Below, piece after piece: positions 27,109 through 35,978 of a DNA stretch of 64,000 nucleotides (the stretch's first letter is position 1; each line of letters opens with the position of its first letter). Source of the stretch: Shouchella oshimensis (GTDB taxonomy: Bacteria > Bacillota > Bacilli > Bacillales > Bacillaceae_D); contig NZ_KV917380.1 in NCBI RefSeq assembly GCF_002019765.1, positions 3,426,576 through 3,490,575 on the forward strand, given 5' to 3'. The notes beneath the pieces are model-generated. The model saw only the letters and a list, made by a program, of their open reading frames with translations. It was not told where the DNA came from and searched no databases. The position numbers and the translations under genes were made by a program.

Positions 27109-28464
27109 CTAGTATTCTTTCATTTTTGCTCGTATCCGTGGATCAAGGAATGCATAAAGTAAATCAACCAATAAATTAATAATCGAAATCACAATCGCTA
27201 TATAAATAACACCGCCAAGTACAGCTGGTATATCAGGAATAAATTGTTTATCCACAATATAACTACCTAATCCACTAATGTTGAAGACCTTCTCCACAAC
27301 GGCAGCACCACCAAGCATTCCACCAAATTGAAGACCAATGATGGTGACAACAGGAATTAACGCATTCGGTACTGCGTGCTTTACGATAACCGTCCAGCCA
27401 GACAGTCCCTTTGCTTTTGCTAGCAACATATAATCTTCCTGTATGACATCCAGTGTTGAGGAACGTGTCATTCGCGCAACCGCAGCTGTTAAACTCGTTC
27501 CAAGCACAATTGCTGGCATGAGCAACGAAAGATTGTTTGTGCTACTATATGTTGCCGGGAGCCAGCCTAGTTGAATCGAAAACTGCAATATCATGACTAG
27601 ACCTAGCCAAAAACTAGGAATTGAAAGTCCAATTAATGCCACAAACATAAAGAACTGATCATAAAACGAATGTCGTTTTACGGCTGCATAGATACCAGCA
27701 GGTACCGCAATTACAATGGCTAAAATAAGGGATAGAAGTGTTAATTGTAACGTCACCGGAAACCTGCGAAAAATGGTTTGAACAACCTCTTCATTTCCTT
27801 CGTACGACTGGCCTAAATCAAATGTCCATACGCCTTGAACCGCTTGCCACAGCTGAGTAAAGTATGATTGATCAAGCCCATAAACCCGATTAAATGCTTC
27901 AATTTGCTCTCGTGATGCTTGCTCCCCTAATAAATTTATTGCTGGATCAAATGGTGATAAATAAAGGATCGTAAATACGAGTGCGGTTACGCCGAAGACG
28001 ACGTACACCATCATTAGCAAGCACTCAGCAATGTATTTAACGTATGGATTCGCATAAATCATAAGCAGTACGTACATAGGCAATGCAAGAACAAGTCCTA
28101 CTGTAAAGCCAATTGGCTTTGTTAAAAAAGTTGACACATCTCTTCGTAGTCGTTGAAGCAGCTCTCCTTCGTTTTGGCCACTTAATTCTTGTTTAAGTCG
28201 TGCATCCACAATTTGGCTTGTTACTTGTACTGATTTCTCTTGCTTAAAAAAAGCTTGTTTTTTCTTTTCTTGATCAACTAATTCTTGCCGTCGACGTTCG
28301 GATTCCGCAAAAACAGTTGTTGTCGAAGGTTGTACTAGCACAACGACCAACCGAATGATATGTAGTGGTAATCCGAGCAACAACAGTAAAAAACGATACG
28401 ATGGTTGCTGCATCGCTTTATCATATTGAGAAGCGATAAAGGCTGTGACTCGCAACGTGGACAA
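27109..28464 (-). CDS. ABC transporter permease, OppB/DppB type with an N-terminal extension
   Basis: A 451-residue membrane protein. Residues ~150-451 are a standard DppB-type permease: LLGEQASREQIEAFNRVYGLDQS, the EAA-type loop DYMLLAKAKGLSGWTVIVKHAVPNALIP, and LGGVIYIAIVISIINLLVDLLYAFLDPR. Residues 1-150 form an extra segment with one membrane helix, a charged region (ERRRQELVDQEKKKQAFF, probably coiled) and another helix. The start is a TTG at 28464 with GGAGGTGATG just upstream. First gene of the minus-strand arm, divergent from the ATPase gene. Confidence 0.9.
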   Translation of the reverse strand: MSTLRVTAFIASQYDKAMQQPSYRFLLLLLGLPLHIIRLVVVLVQPSTTTVFAESERRRQELVDQEKKKQAFFKQEKSVQVTSQIVDARLKQELSGQNEGELLQRLRRDVSTFLTKPIGFTVGLVLALPMYVLLMIYANPYVKYIAECLLMMVYVVFGVTALVFTILYLSPFDPAINLLGEQASREQIEAFNRVYGLDQSYFTQLWQAVQGVWTFDLGQSYEGNEEVVQTIFRRFPVTLQLTLLSLILAIVIAVPAGIYAAVKRHSFYDQFFMFVALIGLSIPSFWLGLVMILQFSIQLGWLPATYSSTNNLSLLMPAIVLGTSLTAAVARMTRSSTLDVIQEDYMLLAKAKGLSGWTVIVKHAVPNALIPVVTIIGLQFGGMLGGAAVVEKVFNISGLGSYIVDKQFIPDIPAVLGGVIYIAIVISIINLLVDLLYAFLDPRIRAKMKEY

Positions 28465-28607
28465 TCTCTCATCACCTCCAACTATAAAAAAATCTATAAA
28501 TGTATGTATGAATATAGCATCGCTTGTCTGTTAAGTCAATTAAGTATATTGATTTAATCGGGATTTAATTTTATGATAAGAAAAAGAACGTAAACGGAGG
28601 ATTTTCA

Positions 28608-30341
28608 ATGGAGCAATTAATGCGCATCTCAGACTTATCAGTTGGCTTTATAAATGGTGATGATTATATTGAAGCGGTCAAACAGATAAGTTTCACAATT
28701 AATAAAGGAGAAACCCTTGGCATCGTTGGAGAATCAGGTAGTGGCAAGAGCGTCACAGCGAAAGCGATTATGCAACTACTTTCTCCTTCTGCTGTCTATG
28801 GTGATGACAGTCAAATTGAATTCTTATCAACTAATTTACTAGATTTACCTGAGAAAAAGATGCAGCGTATTCGTGGTAAAGAAATTGGAATGGTGTTCCA
28901 AGATCCAATGACATCTTTAAATCCGACTAAGACAGTTGGCAAACAAATAACAGAAAGCATTCGGAAACATCAGAAGCTTCCCCCTCATAAAGCTAAACAA
29001 GAAGCATTGGTACTAATGGAAAAAGTCGGCATTGCAGAAGTTGAACAGCGATTTAAACAGTACCCTCATGAATTTTCAGGCGGAATGAGGCAGCGCATCG
29101 TTATTGCCATCGCTCTTGCATGCAAACCTCGCCTCCTTATTGCAGATGAACCAACTACCGCACTCGATGTAACGGTGCAAGCTCAACTATTAGATTTATT
29201 AAAAGACATTCAAGCTGAGACAGGTACATCCATTTTGCTTATTACACACGACTTCGGTGTCGTAGCAGAACTGTGTGATCGAGTAATCGTAATGAAAGAA
29301 GGAGAAATTGTAGAGGAAAATCAGGCAACAGACATCTTTGATTACCCACAACATCCTTATACGAAGCGCTTACTGGATGCTTTTCCTAAGATGATGACGG
29401 ATAAAGAAGAACCTACTTTTTCAGATAACAAGCCGCTGCTTCAAGTTCGCAACTTAAAACAGTATTTTCAATTAGCAAAAGGGCATGTAACGAAAGCAGT
29501 CAACGATGTTTCCTTTACCATTTATGAAGGCGAGTCATTTGGATTTGTCGGTGAATCTGGATCTGGAAAATCAACAACTGGTCGTTCGCTGCTTCATTTG
29601 CATAAACCGACTAGTGGAGAAGTTCTATATGAAGGCTTTGACCTAGGGCATCTGACACCAAACGAATTAAAACACATGCGTCGCCATATTCAAATTATCT
29701 TTCAGGACCCATATGCCTCATTAGATCCACGCCTGAAAATTATTGATAGTATTGGCGAAGCACTTGATTTGCATCAATTAGTACAGACGAAGCAAGAGCG
29801 TTACACCCGTGTCGTTGAACTCCTGACATTAGTAGGCTTAGACCGTGACATGGCTTATCGCTACCCTCACGAATTCTCAGGTGGGCAACGACAACGAATT
29901 GGCATTGCGCGGGCACTGGCAGTTCAACCAAAGCTTATTGTGTGTGATGAAATTCTTTCTGCACTCGATGCATCCATTCAGACCCAAATGATCGAGCTAC
30001 TCAAAGACCTTCAACAGAAGCTTGGGCTAACATATCTCTTTATTGCCCATGATCTCTCGATGGTCCAGCAATTTTGCGATCGCGTCGCTGTTATGTACAA
30101 GGGGAGAATAGTCGAAATGGGATCGACAAAAAGGATTTTCGAACACCCCCACCACCCTTACACAAAAAATTTGTTGGCTGCCATACCGATTACCAATCCT
30201 AGCCTGCGTCGCTATGAGCCAGTTCCGACGCTGCCATTACCCTTTATTGAAGAAGAGGCAGATCATGAATTGGTTGAACAAGCCTCACATCATTGGGTTG
30301 CTAGATCGGCTGTATATGAGAAAATCACTACGAATGTCTGA
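28608..30341 (+). CDS. Fused double ABC ATPase, DppD-DppF type
   Basis: A 577-residue cytoplasmic protein with two complete ATPase domains. The first has Walker [13 protein letters not shown], signature FSGGMRQR and Walker [13 protein letters not shown]; the second has [22 protein letters not shown] and [12 protein letters not shown], each followed by the oligopeptide-transporter C-terminal extension. Such fusions (as in GsiA/YejF) supply both ATPases. In the second Walker B the usual E-P-T is E-I-L, with the catalytic Glu kept. It is divergently transcribed from the permeases and binding protein, with a 143-bp shared promoter region. Confidence 0.93.
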   Translation: MEQLMRISDLSVGFINGDDYIEAVKQISFTINKGETLGIVGESGSGKSVTAKAIMQLLSPSAVYGDDSQIEFLSTNLLDLPEKKMQRIRGKEIGMVFQDPMTSLNPTKTVGKQITESIRKHQKLPPHKAKQEALVLMEKVGIAEVEQRFKQYPHEFSGGMRQRIVIAIALACKPRLLIADEPTTALDVTVQAQLLDLLKDIQAETGTSILLITHDFGVVAELCDRVIVMKEGEIVEENQATDIFDYPQHPYTKRLLDAFPKMMTDKEEPTFSDNKPLLQVRNLKQYFQLAKGHVTKAVNDVSFTIYEGESFGFVGESGSGKSTTGRSLLHLHKPTSGEVLYEGFDLGHLTPNELKHMRRHIQIIFQDPYASLDPRLKIIDSIGEALDLHQLVQTKQERYTRVVELLTLVGLDRDMAYRYPHEFSGGQRQRIGIARALAVQPKLIVCDEILSALDASIQTQMIELLKDLQQKLGLTYLFIAHDLSMVQQFCDRVAVMYKGRIVEMGSTKRIFEHPHHPYTKNLLAAIPITNPSLRRYEPVPTLPLPFIEEEADHELVEQASHHWVARSAVYEKITTNV

Positions 30342-30353
30342 ACAACGCGTCTA

Positions 30354-30396
30354 ACACCATCGGTAGCTGTCGAGCAGTTACTGGTGGTGTATTTTT
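30354..30396 (+). terminator. Terminator of the double-ATPase gene
   Basis: ACACCA (30354-30359) pairs with TGGTGT (30385-30390), with an inner GTAGCTG/CAGTTAC helix, followed by ATTTTT. Confidence 0.8.
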
Positions 30397-30515
30397 ATGA
30401 ATACACGTTACCTAAAAATAAACAAATAGCGTATTGGGAAATATCAAATAGTTCTTACATGAATTCCCTTTTATTAGTAAAATAAACCATATACGAAGAA
30501 AGGAGGGGGTTACAT

Positions 30516-31610
30516 ATGTCGGACTTCATTCGCTCAGAAATTGTCGGGGCGAAGATTGTAGAATGGTACAGTTGCATTATTGCTCGATCCGTTGATCAAG
30601 CGATTCATCTGCAAGCTGAAATTAAGGACATGCTTAAAAAAATGGAGGAAAGTGACCAAATTCTTGCTTATTACTCCCTTGTCGAGTACCGCTTTAACAT
30701 GATGATGGATCAAACAACAGATAGAGAAGCAGGCGACGAAATGTTTAATCGCATTGACCCTATTGTAAAAAGCTCCATGGATAATCTCCTACATTATTAC
30801 TATTATTTTATTAGTGGTCAGCATGAATTTCTTCAAGAGCATTATCGCAGTGCAATTAAATTATTTCGTAAAGCAGAGCGGTTGCTAGAATATGTAAAAG
30901 ATGACGCAGAAGAGGCAGAATTTCATTATTACATGGGGTCAAGTTTATACAGAATAAATCAATATGTATTTGCTAGCTCATACTTAGAAGATGCAATTGT
31001 TACGTTCAAACGTCTTCAGTACACAGAAAAAACCATTTTCAGTTATAACTTGTTAGCTGGTTTATTTTCTGAAACAGATAATTACGAAAAAGCACATGAC
31101 ATCTTGCAAGAAAATCTTGTAAGTGCACGTAACTACCCCGTTGCTGAAGTCATTGTTCTTCGTATGCTCGGTATTAATGAATATCGTTACAAAAACTATT
31201 CTGCCGCAAGAGGATATTATGAGAAGGTCTTAGAAAAGATGGGGACACAAACAAACCCACTCATCACAAAAACAAAATATAATTTAGCTTTAACGCTATT
31301 CAAGCTTAATGAAATGGAAACCGCAGTTATTTTCTTAAAAGAAGGATTACAAGAGGCAAAGCATTTTAATATGACAGAATTCATTGCAAATTGTTCCATA
31401 TTAAAGGGCTTGTACGTTGACGAGAACCATTATCTCATTGACCGGTCTCTCCAAATGTTAAAAGACCATGACCTACACTTCGAAATTGAAGAAATGGCAG
31501 ATGAATTAGCGATCTATTTTGAAAAACAGAAGCAAACTGATCTCTCTCTAAAATATTTACGCGAAGCTTATTCTTCAAAGAAAAACCTATTAAAATTAGG
31601 GGTTGATTAA
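30516..31610 (+). CDS. Rap-family regulator (response-regulator phosphatase/inhibitor)
   Basis: A 364-residue all-helical cytoplasmic protein, the usual Rap length (~370-380). The N-terminal three-helix bundle is typical of Rap: VGAKIVEWYSCIIARSVDQA, then ILAYYSLVEYRFNMM. From about residue 100 to the end come TPR repeats (YRSAIKLFRKAERLL, AEFHYYMGSSLYRINQY, YSAARGYYEKVLEKM and so on). Rap proteins dephosphorylate Spo0F or block ComA-like regulators and are silenced by imported Phr peptides. No DNA-binding domain is present, which separates it from NprR/PlcR. AGGAGGGGG precedes the ATG, and a phr-type gene follows after one base. Confidence 0.92.
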   Translation: MSDFIRSEIVGAKIVEWYSCIIARSVDQAIHLQAEIKDMLKKMEESDQILAYYSLVEYRFNMMMDQTTDREAGDEMFNRIDPIVKSSMDNLLHYYYYFISGQHEFLQEHYRSAIKLFRKAERLLEYVKDDAEEAEFHYYMGSSLYRINQYVFASSYLEDAIVTFKRLQYTEKTIFSYNLLAGLFSETDNYEKAHDILQENLVSARNYPVAEVIVLRMLGINEYRYKNYSAARGYYEKVLEKMGTQTNPLITKTKYNLALTLFKLNEMETAVIFLKEGLQEAKHFNMTEFIANCSILKGLYVDENHYLIDRSLQMLKDHDLHFEIEEMADELAIYFEKQKQTDLSLKYLREAYSSKKNLLKLGVD

Positions 31611-31611
31611 T

Positions 31612-31737
31612 ATGAAAAAATGGGCTCCCATAGCCTTACTAACCATATTGTTCTTTTCTTTTTCCTCAACCACAAGTATCGGTGAGCTTGTTGATGCTCC
31701 TATAGACGCACATTCTAAAGCTGATACCGGTCATTAA
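31612..31737 (+). CDS. Phr-type signalling pro-peptide
   Basis: A 41-codon gene starting one base after the rap stop codon (TAA-T-ATG). The product begins MKKWAPIALLTILFF, a Sec signal peptide, continues with a Ser/Thr-rich stretch and ends HSKADTGH. Size, exported N-terminus, short C-terminal tail and position behind rap are all as in Bacillus Phr peptides, whose last five or six residues are cut free, re-imported by an oligopeptide transporter and bound by the Rap TPRs. The mature peptide is probably within SKADTGH; the exact cut cannot be read. A peptide-type ABC transporter lies directly upstream. Confidence 0.8.
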   Translation: MKKWAPIALLTILFFSFSSTTSIGELVDAPIDAHSKADTGH

Positions 31738-31744
31738 ATGTACT

Positions 31745-31767
31745 AATAGAACCACAAGGGTTCTATT
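31745..31767 (+). terminator. Terminator of rap-phr
   Basis: AATAGAACC (31745-31753) and GGTTCTATT (31759-31767) pair perfectly just after the phr stop codon. Confidence 0.85.
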
Positions 31768-32064
31768 TAAATTCTTCTACTCACTCACAAGTCCAACTAC
31801 ACATTTAAATCGCGATTGCGTCTTTTGTTGCTTCTTTACCCCTTCTTTGCTATCTAGGATGAGAATGGTGTGACCAACCCATAGTCGCAAATAGAGAGAG
31901 CGAACCGATACCGGGCCTTTTCAGCCCCTATATTCCATTTCGGTTCCATCTCTATACTCGACTTCGGTTCGCAACAACCAACGATTCCCCCACCCACACT
32001 CAATATATTTCATTCGCAACGTCTCCTCTAATAAAACGCTTCCAGTCAAGCAGCCCGTTCCATT
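31768..32064. other. Intergenic stretch without a recognisable gene
   Basis: About 300 bases between the rap-phr terminator and the end of the CxxC protein gene. No frame of useful length with an SD is present. The related words GCGAACCGATA (31909) and CTTCGGTTCGC (31970-31980) may allow a loose hairpin; nothing else is evident. Confidence 0.5.
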
Positions 32065-32364
32065 CTAAAAATAACTTTTCTGCTCCTCTGTAAAGCGATA
32101 ACAAAAAGGCAAAAGAAAAGAAACAACGACAAACAAGAGCAACATCATACCTATATACGCTAGAAATGAAATAGCGGTAAACGTCCTAACAATAAACAAA
32201 GGAATAAATGCCATAAGAAAGATCAAACCAAAATTTAGCTTACTTCGCTTTGACTGGTACTGCTTCTCTCCGCAGGATGGGCATTTAGTTTTTGCAAATG
32301 TACATACGTACGCTTGTTTATAGGAGTAAGTATATTGACACGACCAACAACTTGGCAAATTCAT
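32065..32364 (-). CDS. CxxC-CxxC zinc-ribbon membrane protein (TIGR04104-like)
   Basis: A 99-residue protein. Two CxxC knuckles, CWSC near residue 6 and CPSC near residue 28, about 20 residues apart, suggest a small zinc ribbon. Two hydrophobic segments follow (FGLIFLMAFIPLFIV and FLAYIGMMLLLFVVVSFLLPF). This is the layout of the Bacillus CXXC-20-CXXC family of unknown function. The ATG at 32364 has GGAGG nine bases upstream; a TTG three bases earlier is less likely. Confidence 0.8.
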   Translation of the reverse strand: MNLPSCWSCQYTYSYKQAYVCTFAKTKCPSCGEKQYQSKRSKLNFGLIFLMAFIPLFIVRTFTAISFLAYIGMMLLLFVVVSFLLPFCYRFTEEQKSYF

Positions 32365-32513
32365 CAAGCATCTCCTCCTTTTTTTTCATTGTACCATGAC
32401 AAAAGAAGCTACTGTACCCGTTAATCCACTTCCGTTTTCCAATGCCCTTCATTGAATGTAAACAGCGAAGTGGATTCGTTATGAAGCCCACCACGCTTAC
32501 ATGCATTTCTTCT

Positions 32514-33068
32514 TCATTTTCTGCCTACAATTACATAAAGTGGCTCCTTACCTAGCTTCATTGCAGGAAATGATTTAGTAACAATGGTAAACCCAGCATT
32601 CATCATTTCCTGTTCCATTTCTCCAGAGAAGACTCTTGGTCCTGACACGTTTTCCGTTTTCTCTATATCAATGCAGACAAATACTCCACCTTGCTTTAGA
32701 GTTGATCGAATTTGGTCTAACACAACAGATAACGGCTTCACTTCATGTAAAGAAATAGAGGCAATCGCTGTATCGACATGATCTTTGGGAATTGGTATTG
32801 TTTTAAAATCTCCAACAATAGGTTCAATGTTATGAATGCCGCTTTCGTCACTTGTTTTCATGAGATACGCTAAAATGTCTTTGTCTGAATCAAGTGCGTA
32901 CACTTTGTCGACTTTAGTTGCCACGGCACGAGCCACATAGCCTGTTCCGGTACCAACATCCAAAATCGTATCCTTTTTATTAATTGTAAAGTACGAAAAT
33001 AAGTCTTCAGCAGGAAACCGTTGTAACCCTTCTAAATTTGCTATTTTACGTTGGATCCGATTGTTCAT
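32514..33068 (-). CDS. Class I SAM-dependent methyltransferase
   Basis: A 184-residue Rossmann-fold methyltransferase. SAM-binding motif I is ILDVGTGTGYVARAVA near residues 36-51, followed by the acidic strand end YALDSDKDIL, VGDFKTIP and ASISLHEVKPLSVVLDQI. It matches the UbiE/COQ5-like or generic Methyltransf_11 class; the substrate is not evident. It is monocistronic, divergent from the SDR gene. Confidence 0.88.
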   Translation of the reverse strand: MNNRIQRKIANLEGLQRFPAEDLFSYFTINKKDTILDVGTGTGYVARAVATKVDKVYALDSDKDILAYLMKTSDESGIHNIEPIVGDFKTIPIPKDHVDTAIASISLHEVKPLSVVLDQIRSTLKQGGVFVCIDIEKTENVSGPRVFSGEMEQEMMNAGFTIVTKSFPAMKLGKEPLYVIVGRK

Positions 33069-33310
33069 TTTTTATCCCCCTAAATAATAGATATAATAAC
33101 TCTTTAATAACTATAATAAAAAGAAAAAGATTTGTACAGCTTTATGCTTCATATTTATAACGACCCTATTTTCTTATGCTCACTATCCTTCATGCTACTA
33201 AGTCACATGAAGGTGCCTACTTGCGGCTTAAATTGGAAAGCGTATAATGAGCTTCAATCAAGGTAAGCTTAGTAAAGCGTGCAATCGCTAACGATATAGG
33301 AGGGATTCTT

Positions 33311-34060
33311 ATGGAAATGGAAGGACAAGCAATTATCGTAACAGGTGGCGCGAGTGGTATTGGTAAAGAAACCGTTAAACAACTTGCAGCTAAGGGAGCG
33401 TCAGTTGTGATTGCTGATTTTAACAGTGAAGCGGCAGCATCACTCGCAACAGAAATGGATCTTGCAGATAAAGTTGTTTCTTATAAAGTCGACGTCTCAA
33501 AAGCAGAAGAAGTAGAAGCAATGGTTCATTGGACCGTAGAAAAATTCAATACAATTAATGGTATTTTTAACAATGCCGGTATCGGGCTTGTAAAGCCACT
33601 GCTTGAACTAGATCCTGCATCTTATCATAAAGTCATAGACGTTGATCAGCATAGTGTTTATTACGGTATTTACTATACTGCGAAGAAAATGGTTGAATTA
33701 GGTGTAAAAGGAACAATTGTGAATACAGCATCCATTTACGGCTCTATTGCTGCCTTAGGCAGTTTTAATTACAATGCAGCGAAAGCAGCCGTTGTGATGA
33801 TGACAAAATCAGCAGCCTTAGAACTTTCTGATTATGGCATTCGTTCTGTTGGCGTTGCACCAGGATTTATTGATACCCCCATTTTAGGTGACTCAGATGA
33901 GGCGAAAGAACAACTTGCCCAACTACACATGCGACAACAATTAATTAAACCTGAGCAAGTCGCAAATGTCGTTACGTTTTTATTTACAGACGCAGCCAAT
34001 GCTGTAAACGGTCAAACCATTCCGGTTGACGATGGCTTCTTAAGCTTTAAAACAAAGTAA
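33311..34060 (+). CDS. Short-chain dehydrogenase/reductase
   Basis: A 249-residue classical SDR with the NAD(P)-binding TGGASGIGKET, NNAG, the catalytic Ser in NTASIYGS and the YxxxK motif YNAAK. The Asp after the second strand (VVIADFNSE) points to NAD(H). The C-terminal NGQTIPVDDGF is typical of 3-oxoacyl-ACP-reductase or glucose-dehydrogenase-like members. The substrate is unknown. AGGAGGG precedes the ATG. A sugar ABC transporter lies convergently downstream, but a functional link is speculative. Confidence 0.9.
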   Translation: MEMEGQAIIVTGGASGIGKETVKQLAAKGASVVIADFNSEAAASLATEMDLADKVVSYKVDVSKAEEVEAMVHWTVEKFNTINGIFNNAGIGLVKPLLELDPASYHKVIDVDQHSVYYGIYYTAKKMVELGVKGTIVNTASIYGSIAALGSFNYNAAKAAVVMMTKSAALELSDYGIRSVGVAPGFIDTPILGDSDEAKEQLAQLHMRQQLIKPEQVANVVTFLFTDAANAVNGQTIPVDDGFLSFKTK

Positions 34061-34081
34061 ATCAAATGCTTAGAATACAAC

Positions 34082-34180
34082 AAAAAGACGAATGATTCCC
34101 ATGAACAGTTTCCTATCTAGTCGACACGTAAAAAAGTGAGACACTGGAAGGAACTTATTAAATCTTGGGCATTCGTCTTT
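34082..34180. terminator. Long-looped inverted repeat between convergent genes
   Basis: AAAGACGAATG (near 34083-34093) and CATTCGTCTTT (near 34169-34179) are inverted repeats flanking ~75 bases and ending with T. They may end transcription in both directions, though the loop is long. Confidence 0.45.
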
Positions 34181-34189
34181 TATTTTTTA

Positions 34190-35026
34190 CTATCCTTTTA
34201 TTCCTGTAAAGGTAATGCCATTAATAAACGTTTTTTGCATAAAGAAGAAAAGAACGATAATCGGTAATGTCATCATGGTGGAAACCGCCATCATTAGATG
34301 CCATTGAGACCCTTGTTGGTTTTGAAATTGTTGTAAACCTAATGATAGTGTGTAAGATGCTTCTTCTGTTAAATAAATGAGCGGTCCAAGAAAATCTGTC
34401 CATGAAGCCATGAATTGAAACAACGCAATAGCTAGAATGGCTGGTTTCGCTAACGGAAACATAATCTGCCAGTAAATTCGCCACTCACTTGCTCCATCAA
34501 TCTTTGCTGCTTCTCTTAATGTATCTGGCAATCCTTTAAAAAACTGACGTAAAAGGAAAATAGAGAACGGAACCCCAAAAAATGCTGGCACAATAAGAGG
34601 TAAATTCGTTCCTACCCAACCGAATTGATTAAAAAGTAAGAATAACGGAATCATTGTTACTTGAGCTGGTATCATCATGACAGCAATGGTAATGGCGAAC
34701 ATCACGTTGCGTCCACGCCAGCGTAACTTTGCGAAGCTATAAGCAACAATTGGGCAAGAAATGACTACGCCTAATGTGCTTAATCCTGTGATCACTGCGG
34801 TGTTATATGTGTACGTCCAAAATGGGATGTATTGAGTCGCTTCTATATAATTTTCCCATTGAAAAGGACGAGGGATAAATTCAGGTGGAAAACTAAATAC
34901 TTGTGTGATCGGTTTAAACGACGTTGACACCATCCAAATAAATGGAACGAGAAAGATGATGGACGCGATTATTAAAACAGTATGTGCATAAATCTTTTTA
35001 AAACGCTTCTTTGCAGTTGCTTCCAC
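34190..35026 (-). CDS. Carbohydrate ABC transporter permease, MalG type
   Basis: A 278-residue permease with six hydrophobic segments. The EAA loop is LPDTLREAAKIDGASEWRIYWQIMFPLAKPA, the sequence that docks on the ATPase, and the C-terminal VLFFFMQKTFINGITFTGIKG is the usual end of MalG-like sugar permeases. It follows the MalF-like gene by 13 bases. No ATPase gene is near, so a shared ATPase such as MsmX is probably used. Confidence 0.94.
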   Translation of the reverse strand: MEATAKKRFKKIYAHTVLIIASIIFLVPFIWMVSTSFKPITQVFSFPPEFIPRPFQWENYIEATQYIPFWTYTYNTAVITGLSTLGVVISCPIVAYSFAKLRWRGRNVMFAITIAVMMIPAQVTMIPLFLLFNQFGWVGTNLPLIVPAFFGVPFSIFLLRQFFKGLPDTLREAAKIDGASEWRIYWQIMFPLAKPAILAIALFQFMASWTDFLGPLIYLTEEASYTLSLGLQQFQNQQGSQWHLMMAVSTMMTLPIIVLFFFMQKTFINGITFTGIKG

Positions 35027-35039
35027 TTCTCATTCCTCC

Positions 35040-35966
35040 TCAATCACCTTGATAGTGAACCCATTTTTTTGAACTCCAGAAGACAAGACTCGTTAGTACT
35101 AGAATAATGAGAAACAAAATCCACGCCATTGCCGAAGCATAGCCCATTCTAAAATAGCTAAATGCATTATCGTATAAATACATGACGTAAAAGGTTAATG
35201 AATCAGCTGGTGTTCCTGTTCCATTCGTCATGGCATAGGGCAATGTGAATTGTTGAAAAGCACCGATAAAACCCATCACCAAGTTAAAAAAGATAACCGG
35301 TGTTAGCAAAGGCAACGTAATTTTAAAGGTTTTTTGTAAGAATGTTGCGCCGTCTACTTCAGCTGCTTCATAATATTCTTGAGAAATATCACTTAACCCG
35401 GCTAAATAAATAATGACCGCTTGCCCAATTCCCCAAAGCGACATTAATATGAGTGCCGGCTTTGACCAGAACGTACTTCCTAGCCATGGTGGCCCTTGAA
35501 TGCCGACAAAATCAAGCATCGCATTGACTAATCCGAACTGGGGGTTTAAGAGCCATACCCATAAAATAGCCAAAGCCACATGTGGTACAAGTGTTGGTAA
35601 AAAAAAGATTGTTCGATAGACCACCATTCCCTTTACCTTCATGTTCAGCACCATTGCAAGAGCGACACCAAAGATGATACTAAGTGGTACAAAAAAGACA
35701 GCAAAATATATGGTGTTATATATGGAAATCCAAAATAAATCATCTTGAAACAGCTCACGGTAATTAGCTAATCCTATAAATTCTCCACTTTGAAGAATAC
35801 TGAAGTCTGTAAAGCTGTAATACATAGACGAAAGCAATGGGTAGCCAAAAAAGAGTAGTAGCCCAATTACCCAAGGCATCGCAAACAGCCAGCCTGTAAG
35901 GTTTTCGTTTGATCGTCGCTTATTCACTCTTACTTTGGTTGGTTTATTCGTTTCAAGTTGCGCCAT
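35040..35966 (-). CDS. Carbohydrate ABC transporter permease, MalF type
   Basis: A 308-residue permease with six hydrophobic segments, starting LTGWLFAMPWVIGLLLFFGYPL as in LacF/UgpA-type proteins. The EAA loop is SQEYYEAAEVDGATFLQKTFKITLPLLTP. Forms the channel with the MalG-type partner. Middle gene of the three-gene operon. Confidence 0.94.
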   Translation of the reverse strand: MAQLETNKPTKVRVNKRRSNENLTGWLFAMPWVIGLLLFFGYPLLSSMYYSFTDFSILQSGEFIGLANYRELFQDDLFWISIYNTIYFAVFFVPLSIIFGVALAMVLNMKVKGMVVYRTIFFLPTLVPHVALAILWVWLLNPQFGLVNAMLDFVGIQGPPWLGSTFWSKPALILMSLWGIGQAVIIYLAGLSDISQEYYEAAEVDGATFLQKTFKITLPLLTPVIFFNLVMGFIGAFQQFTLPYAMTNGTGTPADSLTFYVMYLYDNAFSYFRMGYASAMAWILFLIILVLTSLVFWSSKKWVHYQGD

Positions 35967-35978
35967 ATTGAATTCCTC

